This document shows positions 23,201 to 34,900 of a stretch of 64,000 nucleotides of DNA, piece after piece (position 1 is the stretch's first letter; every line of letters starts with the position of its first letter). Made by a program: the position numbers and the translations under genes. The notes beneath the pieces are model-generated. The model did not search any database. It worked only from the letters and a program-made list of their open reading frames with translations, and was not told the origin of the DNA. This DNA comes from Parapristionchus giblindavisi (lineage: Eukaryota; Nematoda; Chromadorea; Rhabditida; Diplogasteridae), in NCBI GenBank assembly GCA_943737045.1, contig CALSFV010000293.1:416977-480976 (forward strand), written 5' to 3'.

Positions 23201-24502
23201 GAATTATTTCCATCATTGAAACACCATCCACTGAAATTTTTTTTTAAACAAGTAACAATGCAGGCCATATTGTTTTGCTCGATAACGTCATGCGTCTCCT
23301 CCTTCATCTTTCTCCTTCTTCGACTACATGCTATGGTGCTCGCTTCGGATATCACTGATATTCCCTTCAGATTAAGGAACAGGTTTATTTACAAAAATTC
23401 TTTACACATTTGTAACTAGTTTTAGTTTTTCAATTTACGAAAAAACACGAAAAAATAGTAAATTGCTCGTATTATGGCAAAATTTTTTGAGATCTCACTT
23501 CTTCATAATGTCCTTTGTGACGTTGGTCTCAAACTTCTTCGCATTAATTCTCGCTTATCTCGCAAATGATGCTGATGAAGCCGATTTCGTCACAAGTGTT
23601 CGTTTTATTCAGGAATTTATATTTTCTAGCAATGCAAATCGAGAAATTTTAAAATTTGCTTAAAACTAAACGTAAATAATGTTTTCGAAAAATTTCACTT
23701 GTAATACCTTTATTATTTATGACAATAAAAAAATCTGTTTTTGACAAAAAAAAAGAAAACAAGACAGTATTCTAACGCGAGTCATTGTTCTTTGAAAGCC
23801 AAGCGATATATAAACGAGAGAAAATGAATTTTGATAGAACGATCGTGCTATTATAGTTGTCAAATTGAACATTATATTTATTATTACGTAATATATAAAA
23901 AATAATAATGTTGATTTCAGAGCCCAGACTTAGCTTGGCTCAAAGAACGGGGTGGACTCATTTATTACTTCGGAACTCAAGGAAATCTGCAGTACTATAA
24001 AGCAGGTTGGATATGTCTTGAAAATTCTTTCCGTTTCTAAGCACTGAAGGTATTAACGATAAACGAATTAACGAAAATGGCTAATTTAAACGACATTTTT
24101 TTGTAAATTTTAACGATTAATGAACCGAAAATAAGTTCATTCGAGAATTAAAATGGGCGGCACTACTTCAGAATAGGGTACCAGTGGAAAATAGTACAGA
24201 ATAGTCCAAAATAATAATATAATTATCTAAGATAAACGTCTTTTCTTTGTGTTTATTTCATTTTTCATATCTTTTTATACTTGCCCGGTGTTCTGGTCAA
24301 GTAGTGCCTGAACAGCTCGAATTTTCAAATCAAAGTTTTTTTTTTCTTTTCCAGCCATGCCTTATCTCGTAACAGCAATGATCGTGCTCAGCTTGTTGGT
24401 CATATTTCTGTGCGTTCACGCGATTTTGGGGATGAAGAAGCAAATGGTATGTGGACATCATGATTCTGATCCATTGAATATAGTGGTTGAATAATTAAAG
24501 GG

Positions 24503-24606
24503 AGCGTAACCTCTCTCAATGGTCTTGTCATTGCGCACACTATTTCTCTGTTCTCTAACAACGAGAGAGAGAGGGTTGAATAGACCGTTGAGTGAGGTTA
24601 CGCTCA
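24503..24606. mobile_element. Hairpin MITE (family B) in intron 7 of gene B
   Basis: AGCGTAACCTCTCTCAATGG pairs with CGTTGAGTGAGGTTACGCT; the loop contains GTTCTCTAACAACGAGAGAG. Confidence 0.7.
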
Positions 24607-24966
24607 ATTTTATAGCGGGAGCAGTTTTGTTGGCAAATATAATGTGAGTATATTTTAAGGCTGCAAGAGCTTCGGTCACTTCTAAAACTACCCGCTTGCA
24701 GCAAAAAGTAATCGGACTCTTCTATACACATGTAAGACTTGGACAGTTTTGTTTGAAATTAAAAATCACATTAAATACTCAGAAGGAGTGGACAGGGCTG
24801 ATGATTACGAAAAGCATTCAATCGTTAGGTTTTAATAATAATACTTTATTATGCGTGTAAGTGACGAGCATCATGTTCTATAAGAAAATTCTTAGTAAAT
24901 ATATTTACATAATTTACTATGCCACAACAGGGTAACAAAAGAATAGCAAAGAACAAAAATATGCCG

Positions 24967-25097
<131 letters not shown>

Positions 25098-26089
25098 CAT
25101 TTTATTCGTGTGTTAAAGGATCGGGGATTGTATTGCCATGTTAGATTTGTGAGACCGACACTGTCGTCTTCACTACACGGACCCGTTCACGTAATAAAAA
25201 CACTGCTAATTAAAATTTCTATAACGTGTTTAACCAATATCGACCCATGGTTAACTTTTATGGTTATTGAAATTCAGCGGTTTCGAATTGGGGTCCAAAA
25301 CAACTCAAATTATAAGTTTACGAACGCGCGTATTACAATGTAACAAGATCTTACGGCGTGCATCAGTCTCGCAAATTTATCAATGTGTTTTGTTCCAGAA
25401 ACAAACGAGTATCAATCGCATGGTGGGTGGGGAGCATAAGAGATCTAATTCTGTCTAAAAACGCTTCTTATGTTGGCTCTCTTTTCCAGTTGATCGGAGC
25501 TGTGATCATCTACATAGCGCCTCTCTCAATCTCCGTCCTTTCCATGATTGTCACTTCTACAGACTTCTCTCCGATACTGCTCTTCGTTATCAGATTTATA
25601 TGGGCTGTAAGGGATCTTATAGTTACTTGTTACTGTTAACGGTAACAGACCCTCGCGGGTAGTTAGTTGGCGTACATTTGTCTGCGAGAGAGTTTTGTCA
25701 GATCGAAAATATTCGGATTTTCTTGCTACGTTCATGTTATGTCCATTTTCGTGAAAATGACGTGTGAGAGTCTGACATGTTCCATGAAATGCATTAGATA
25801 GCTCAACACAACGTTATGCACTTCTGGCCAAACTATTTGATCGAAAAGATCGAAATGTGGGGGTGGTAAACCGAAGAAGTTGCCAAACATTCTATGTTTC
25901 TTGTAATTGTTTTTTTTCTTCAACGGCTTTCATTTCAGCCAGTCTTAGCACTCGATGCAATGCAGTTCTCTATTTGTTTTCTCTATAAGAATCCTCCGAT
26001 GAAGGTAAGGTGATTATTAAGAGATCGTAATTCATTTGGAAAAGTTAATTCAGCGGATAGTTTTTTTTTGTTCCTTTTCGCATCTCGTC

Positions 26090-26172
26090 ACATTTGCCTT
26101 ACGCGCTTACGCCGTAACCTCCGCCACAACCACGGATACGAAGGATATTACGGCGTAGGCACGTAAGGCAAT
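26090..26172. mobile_element. Hairpin MITE (family D) in intron 10 of gene B
   Basis: TCACATTTGCCTTACGCGCT pairs with GGCGTAGGCACGTAAGGCAA. A more perfect copy is at 36048-36137. Confidence 0.7.
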
Positions 26173-26420
26173 GCATAAACAATGTAAAATGTAACAATGC
26201 ATAAACGTCCCAACAGCATAAAATAGAGCTTATCAGATAAGTGATTATTCCTTATTGACAGGTCATTCGCCGTTTATTGACTTCTATCAGGCAGGGCATC
26301 CTGAAACTACCCAAAAAAAGGCCTACCATCCGAGACCTCACAGCGATTGGTCTGGCGAAAACAAATCTGGCAAACAATTCGAACAGAAATACGACAAGTT
26401 GGCATTTCACAAGTGATTAA

Positions 26421-27140
<720 letters not shown>

Positions 27141-28324
27141 TGTGTAGCAACGCCTGCCACTAGGAAAAATTTTTTGTCTCCGTCTTTAAAATAGTCAAAT
27201 CGACTATCTTAAAAAAGGAAAATGATGCTCTCGGAAAGGCTAATAAAAAGTTATTTCATGATCGAATAGCTATGACAACCCATTTTCGAGTTATTCGAAG
27301 AAAACATCATTAACACCGATTTTGTCGGCTGCTTCATGCCAGGTATGGAAACACTGTTTTAGAAATTATTTATTTCATTTACTGGTTTGATCATCTAATA
27401 CACTTTCGTGTCTCCTTTACTCTTTTCTTCTCCTTTTCACCTCACCAATGTACAAAGCGAGAGAGAAACAACAACTGGACGAAAACCGAGATGAACACTC
27501 TGTTCACGGATGAGGCCCCTGACTTGTCTACATCACTCGTTTTCGATCAGTGATGTTGATAATTGCATATTGATTGCTTGCTTTTATAACAGTTTCTTAT
27601 GTATAATGAAAAATAAGTCGATTGGATGGTTTTTAGCAGCACAATGAATAATTTCCTTTCCGTTCATTCATTGGAATCGATGAAATAGGAAAAGTGTAGT
27701 GGTTTTCCTCGAATAACTCGAAGATGGGTTGTCATAGCTATTCGATCATGAAAGAACGTTTTATTTGCCTTTCCGAGTGCATCATTTTCCTTTTTTTCGT
27801 ATAGACGATTGAACCATTTTGAAGGCAGATACGATCGAAAAACTGATGAGGCGGAAAAAATGACAAAGTCCCGTGTACTCTATTAAACGGTATTGAGGGG
27901 ACAGAGATACGGTAAATGAACAACATACCGACTTTGTACGTCATCTTACAACTTGTTTTCTGCAATAATGCCGAAGGGTTCAAGAGAAAATTTTCGAGAA
28001 CATGTCACCTTTTTGTTCAAGAAGTTCGTTTTTCGCGTTTTTCGCCCTGAAGACGACTTAGCAGCGAACGGGTCATTCACAACTTTTTTGAAGAGAATAA
28101 GAATACGGTTCGAATGACATCTGTCAGCTCGCTGAACTATGAAAATGAACAGAGTTATGATCATTTCTAGGGTAGATCACAAAAAAATCGATAATTTGTA
28201 ATTTTGGCCAAATCAAATGGCTAGGCCTTCTCATGACCCCCAACCACACCCACTGACCGACTTTCATCGAAATTGGAGACAAAAAATTTTTCCTAGTGGC
28301 AGAACCGGCCGTTTTTGCTACACT
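27141..28324. repeat. Foldback element, 1.18 kb
   Basis: GTGTAGCAA at the left tip pairs with TTGCTACAC at the right. The inner blocks CTGCCACTAGGAAAAATTTT and GACAACCCATTTTCGAGTTA recur inverted. Tips and arms have diverged more than in the other foldbacks, so it is probably older. Confidence 0.7.
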
Positions 28325-29319
28325 GTTACAGGAGACCCGTGTTATGTTTCTCGAGAAAATTTATCTCCATTCAGTGAACACATCTCTATTGAATGTACTA
28401 CAAGGAGTTTTATTTTTTTTCGGTAAATTAACTTTGAAAGTTATATTCTCGAAAGAAACCGTTTGAGAAAGGTTGTAGTGAAAATTGAAAAAACATGGAT
28501 GGAATAGTCATTTCGGGATAATGGGTTTTGAGGAGGATTTGGGAAGTTTTTTCGGATTTTTTTGATTCTTAGGAATTATCATTTCGTGAACAATTTCTAA
28601 ATATAATTCGGGAGAGTACAGAAGGGCAATGCTAAATATCAATACATTCACTTAGGTTCTTACACTACTTGTCTAACTATGTTGGTATTGAAAGTAGAAT
28701 TTTCATCTGTTAATAGTTGTTTTGTTCCTAATCATTGTTTAATAAATTCATCACATACAAGATCACTTCGAGAAACAAAACTTCCCAAATCATGCTTTCT
28801 TTCTCTTTTTACATAATCGTTTTTTTTCTGGCATCATTGTTCTCAATAAGTTAATTCCGAGCACAGTCATTCCGAGTTTCTCCTTTCCACGGGAGCGGTT
28901 CTCTATACTGCTCTTTCCAAATGAGATTTCCAATATCGTTGGTTTTCTTTTGATTATTTCTCAAACAATATTTCCAAAAAAATCTTTACCATTGCGTAAT
29001 TTAGGAAATTCTTTTTACAACTCCTGGTAGTACCCTATTGAAGAAAACGCCTGGCAATGAGATTAAGAGCCTCTCTCGTAATGAGAGTGGTTTTCTAGCC
29101 AATAACCAATTCTTAACACGCCTACTCTCGTTAGGGGAAAGTATTATTGAGTTAACAACCATCTATGTTTTCAGTTACCGTTTATGTTATAATAACAGGT
29201 GGTACCCCGAGCCACACAATTCAATCCCACTTCTTTATTCTTTGAGCATGGAATCTAACTATAAAAGCGTTCCAATGATTTCTGTTGAAACAAAATAAAC
29301 ATATTTTCAACATTTATAA
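28325..29319. other. Intergenic DNA, nothing recognised
   Basis: AT-rich single-copy-looking sequence between a foldback and the block upstream of gene C. An 86-codon frame at 29038-29298 has no recognised motif, and I do not call it a gene. Confidence 0.5.
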
Positions 29320-29565
29320 ATTGGTTTATTGATTTCAAAAGTCATCAATACTGTTTTATGAACACCTATTTATTTACTGTACACGTTGTATGCGTTCTCC
29401 TTCTCTCCTTCTGTTAAGCTATTTCTCAAATTCTATTGTCTTGTAACTGATAGTGAATAATAAGACAATACACCCAAACAGTCGATGCACATTCTTCAAA
29501 ACTCGTAGTTTGGTTTGGTGCCGTAGACCTTTAGGTAGTAAATGATTAAGTAGCGAAAGATTCTG
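29320..29565 (+). promoter_or_regulatory. Paralogue-shared upstream block (gene C)
   Basis: Shares TTTTATGAACAC, TATTGTCTTGTAA, ATACACCCAAACAGTCGATG and CACATTCTT with blocks upstream of D (42871-43120) and E (52125-52300). Subtracting the two foldbacks between it and gene C puts it about 0.4 kb from the start codon, similar to D. It may be a promoter or enhancer, or simply duplicated flank. Confidence 0.4.
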
Positions 29566-29790
29566 TTTGAATCCAACTCGATCTATTATTTATGTTATTT
29601 TTGTTTAATATTACGTAGAAACAGTCATGTTATTTTCATCACGAATAAAGACAACAACGATTATTATCAGTTACGAAAACTTGTTTTGTCGGATAAAGAA
29701 AAGGTAGAAAAGTCAAAAATATTCACGATTAGGATTTCAAGAAGTTATTATGAGAGGATATCTGACTCAATCGACATACTTGTGTTGGGG

Positions 29791-30882
29791 CTTGGCACAC
29801 TATGAAAAAATGGTAAGTGAGATTTTTGCAGTTTTATGTAGTACTGTCCGAGAGAAGTTCACCCATGCAGGAGATAAGTTGTGAAAATGCTTCTACGCCT
29901 CAGGGCATGACGTCATAAAAATTTAATATTTTTGCAAACTTGCTCGTACGGCTTCATGAGTGGTACCAATCGATTCCTCGTTCAATTCTAAGACTTTTTT
30001 GATTTGGTACATTTTTTGTAAAACTTCGGTCTTCCTTTGGAAAAATGCAAAAAACATTAATAAATTCAATTTTTTCGAATTTAATATATTATGCAAGTGC
30101 AAAGGGCCGTTTTTTATTCGCTCAGTTTCTTCTTATTACAATTACACATACGCTTGTATATACCGTTAATTTTTTGAGGGGGCCTGGTATATTGGAGAAG
30201 CAAAAAACAAGAGTAATTAAATTGTGGTGTGCCTACTGTAGCCGAGTTTTATCAGTGCTATTTCCCGGCTCCTGATTCTCGTTTGCCATTTCAGTGTGCT
30301 ATGTGAGTTACTGTAGCCGAGGAATGCCATAAGTATATTGCTTCAGCCGTGTTACAGTAGTAGATATGATTACATCAATTATCATCGACAACTAGAATCA
30401 GGAGCCGGGAAATAGCACTGATGAAACTCGGCTACAGTGAGCACACCACAATTTAATTACTCTTGTTTTTTGCTTCTCCAATATACCAGGCCCCCTCAAA
30501 AAATTAACGGTATATACAAGCGTATGTGTAATTGTAATAAGAAGAAACTGAGCGAATAAAAAACGGCCCTTTGCACTTGCATAATATATTAAATTCGAAA
30601 AAATTGAATTTATTAATGTTTTTTGCATTTTTCCAAAGGAAGACCGAAGTTTTACAAAAAATGTACCAAATCAAAAAAGTCTTAGAATTGAACGAGGAAT
30701 CGATTGGTACCACTCATGAAGCCGTACGGGCAAGTTTGCAAAAATATTAAATTTTTATGACGTCATGCCCTGAGGCGTAGAAGCATTTTCACAACTTCTC
30801 TCCTGCATGGGTGAACTTCTCTCGGACAGTACTACATAAAACTGCAAAAATCTCACTTTCCATTTTTTCATAGTGTGCCAAG
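29791..30882. repeat. Foldback element, 1.09 kb, near-identical arms
   Basis: CTTGGCACACTATGAAAAAA at 29791 is mirrored at 30882, with centre near 30336.5 and a spacer of roughly 120 bp. The arms are nearly identical: translations of 30045-30275 on + and 30398-30628 on - differ at two residues. Probably a recent insertion or recently homogenised. Confidence 0.9.
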
Positions 30883-30919
30883 AGTATTTCGATCCAGTGA
30901 GATATGCTCTCTTATTAAA

Positions 30920-31838
30920 TACAGTACAGCCCGGTCGTGTTTTGTACACATTCTGCGCTGCGCTCCGCTGCGGGGCGCATTTGGACGCATCACTTATTTT
31001 CTTTGCGTATGAATATTTTTGAATTCTCAAAGTCTTAATCATGAGTTTCCGTGATCAAAAGTTCTTTTAATGACTAATGAAACTGAAACAAAATTATTAT
31101 TAAAGAAGGCGACCCACGAGATTTGGGCTGCGCTATTGACATGAAGAGCGTGGACATAGGAAGTGCTATTCTGTTCTCTATTAGATTTGAGAGAGTGAGA
31201 GCGTAGCGCATGTGGCTCAGTGAGCTGGAATAGTCAGCGCTTTTAACCGCGCCACGCGGGTTCAATTCCCGTTTGCAATTTTCTATACATTTGTCCTTCA
31301 AATTCAAAAACTCGCGCCTTTCCCTGGTGTATCAATGAACTTTAAGCCCGAATTACGGTATTCCGGGGCATCTAAAATTTTAGAGAAAATTGTTTTTGTA
31401 TACAAGGAGATGTGATCTATAGTTCTGCCCGGCCAGTTTAGTCACGAAAAAACTCGTGGGTCCCCTTCTTTAATGAGAAAAAACAATTAAAAGGCAAATC
31501 ACACTGGTCCGAAAATGATGGGTACTGTAAATTTTCAAAAATATCTTTCGGCGATCGTGCAATCGATACGCAATATTACAGTATATGTACCTTTCCAGTA
31601 AATTAATAGTCATCATTTTCGGACCAGTGCGATTTGCCTTTTAATTATTTTTAATTATTTAATTATTTTTTTCAGTTTCTTTAGTCATTAAAATAACTTT
31701 TTATCACGGAAACTCATGATTAAGACTTTGAGAATTCAAAAATATTCATACGCAAAGGAAATAGGTGATGCGTCCAAATGCGCCCCGCAGCGGAACGCAG
31801 CTCAGAATGTGTAAATAACACGACCGGGCTGTACTATA
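30920..31838. repeat. Foldback with TACAGTACAGCCCG tips carrying two inner elements
   Basis: Same tip family as 7543-8752. The outer arms (CAAAGTCTTAATCATGAGTT) enclose a tRNA-like element at 31101-31472 and a family F hairpin at 31488-31642. The gene A relative likewise encloses a tRNA-like element and a family F hairpin, but of a different tRNA-like subfamily. Confidence 0.8.
31101..31472 (+). mobile_element. tRNA-like inverted-repeat element, complete
   Basis: TTAAAGAAGGCGACCCACGA pairs with TCGTGGGTCCCCTTCTTTAA. Inside, 31209-31270 has GGCTCAGTGAGCTGGAATAG and CGGGTTCAATTCCCG, a plausible T-arm with five stem pairs. A full functional tRNA fold is not evident. Confidence 0.6.
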
Positions 31839-31979
31839 GAGTGATTGATTTTTTTTAATTGCATTACAATATTTTATCGTATGTTCTGTTTCGGTTATTG
31901 TGCGAGACAACGTCGAGTTCTGTAGCTTTTTTCTATTCTTGATTATTTTCATCAATCTGTGATTTACAATCTTTTCAAG

Positions 31980-34900
31980 ATGGAATCCAACTCATCTCTT
32001 CGCTATAATCTCCATTGGGACAGAGATTTTGCATTGGATATTTCGATGACGTTAGTTATCCATTGAATAAAAATTTATAATAAAATGTTATGTGAATTTG
32101 TAAAAAAAATGACCACTATATTTTAGGTACCAATCAATAATTCCCTTCGTGTCTCTTCTTACCATTCATCCTTTGGTATTTTACATTCTTTACAAAGATA
32201 GCAATTTGTACAAGACTAATATCAAATTGGGATATATCGTAAATCAGGTTTAATTTTTTTTAAATATTATAATCCGATCATAGATGTGGCATTCAAAATT
32301 CTCTTAAAGGCACACCTTCGAACTAATTTCACTCACCGCGTTAGCAATCGTTTTTCGTAGACAAAGAAAATGAAAGAGCGCGGCCAGAAAATTATTGAAA
32401 AATGTGTTTCAAATTAGCTCGAATTGTCACTTTAAAAATATATATTTACGTATATATATAGTGTCTTATTTGCATTCCTTTTCCTTTCATCATCGGACTA
32501 ACTTTTTAAAGACAAGCAAGAAGTCTTAAGCGATAAACCATGCCGACCCTTTAAAATAGGTTTTAAATGAAAAGACTTTTAGTTGAACAGAGCAAATTCT
32601 ATTAATATTCAGATATTTATACTCGTTGTCGAGTTCACGTATTGTTTCCTATTTCGTTCTCATCTTCTCATTCCCTATGCTGGAATCTATTGTGAAGGCC
32701 CTCTGTGCAAGTCAGGACTCAACAAGAGATTGATACTTGTTAGTTGTAGCGACCATGAAAGCACTAATACAATCAGTATGGTAGCATGGCTGTTTTGCAT
32801 TCAGCCGTCATATGTTAGTTTCAGACAAAAACTCATGTTGTTGTCTGAACTTCTCTTTTTTCGAGGTGTGATTTAGTTGAGTGATAGATAGGACTCCGCA
32901 ATTTTATTGGGGCCAATATTTGGACTTAAATTTAGCCAAGGTTAGGCCCAAGTTTCGCACAACCATATGTAACAGGAAAAAAAACAACTAAAATCGATTA
33001 TTTTACCCGCTAAGTAAAAATTTCTAATATAGGCCATATTGTTTTTGACGCTGACGTCATGCGTCTCCTCCTTTACCTTTCTCCTTCTTCGATTACATGC
33101 TATTGTGCTGGAATCCGACATCAGTGATACTCCCTTCCGATTGAGGAACAGGTAGCTTTACATAAATCTACAAACCCAGCATCTACATATCTCCTTTTTC
33201 GCCACTTGCGAGAAACTTGCGGTAACTTGTTATCAAACAACAACTCTTGTGCGCACGAAGTGCAGCCAGTGAATCGCAAGTGCGCAATACATTGTGCGAC
33301 TTTTCACAGCGCTCGTTACTATGAAAATCAAAATACGTGAGTGGGTATGGGGGAGATATCGCATTGTACATATTTTAGGGTTGGCATACAGCGCGGCATA
33401 CCAAATATGGTTTGTCTGTTAGTGAATCGAAAATGGGCATGAGAACATTCTCGCTTATAACAAAATCTTGTTCAGATCTCACTTCTTCATAATGTCGTTT
33501 GTGATCTTGGTCACAAACTTCTTCGCTCTAATTCTCGCTTATCTAGCAAATGATGCAGACGACGCCGATGCTGTCACAAGTGTTCGTTTTACTGAGGAAT
33601 TTATATTTTCTGGCAATGAGAATCGAGAAATTTGAAAATTTGCTTAAAACTAAAAGAAAGTAATGTTCACTTGTAGAAATACCTTTCTTATTTATGAAAA
33701 ACTGTCAGAAATTTAAGAAATCAAGGATAGAGAACTGAGGAATGAAAATTTTTTTTACTGACGAATTTTTTACACATTTTCATGCAAAAAAAAATCAAGT
33801 ATTTTTCTTGTTTCTTGACAAGAAGAATTTGTTGTGAAAACCTCACAAAATGACAATAAAAAAAGAAATCAAGAATCTAGAAATCACAGATTTAAACATA
33901 ACTAAAATATTGACACTACTAATAATAATAATATTGGTTAAAGAGTCCAGATTTGGCTTGGCTCAAGGAACGGGGTGGACTCATTTATTACTTCGGAACT
34001 CCGGGAAGTTTGCAGTACTATCATGCAGGTTAGCTCACTCTTGAAAAAATAGTTTGATTTCGAAAATCCCCATCTCCCAAAAGTTAAAAAAATAATACTT
34101 TGAAAGAATATAACCGCTTTAGTTTGGTGCACGGGTCCACCTTTTCGCCTTGTTATTTTTTTCTTGTCAAATTTTCTCTATTCTTTTTAGCCATTCCGTA
34201 TTTTGTAACAGCAATGATCGTGATCATATCGCTTATCATATTTTTGAGTGTTCATGCGATGTTGGGAATGAGGAAGCAAATGGTATGTGGACTGCTTACA
34301 AATGATATATTATAATATTTATGCGTTTTCAAGGAAACACGGTACTTATGGCTTGTTCAAAATAGAAAAAATCCCGAAATCGGACGACTTTTCACCCTTT
34401 TAAAAACACGAAATTTGAATTCGCCCGCGCACAAAGAGGTGCGGGAATTCAAATTCCAACTTTCCGACAGCGAATTTCCGCGGCTTTAAGCATTAAGCAA
34501 AACCGGAATTGCATTTTTTATCGAGCAGGAAGTTGAATTTCCATTTTGACTGCAAAAACTCATTGACGGAATCTTGGAATTTGAATTCCCGCACCTTTCG
34601 TGAGCGCGCGAATTCAAATTTCGTCTTTCCATTTTCGACTTTCCGGGTGCTTTCTAAAGGGTGGATACTCGCCGATTTCGGTTTCCCACTATTTTTTAAA
34701 GAGCCATTTCTCTTGTACAATTGTATAATTGTTGAAAGTGCAGCGAGAATTTTTTTATTGAACATATCTACTTGTGGGGTAATTAATTAATGGTATTGTA
34801 TAATGGAATAGTTTCGATCGTAAATAATATGTAATTATATTTGCAGGCTAGAAGGGTGTTGGTCACTTCTAAAACTACTCATTTACAGCAAAAAGTTATC

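Noticed and set aside
29038..29298. 86-codon + frame between genes B and C
   Set aside because: No motif, no paralogue and composition like surrounding intergenic DNA.
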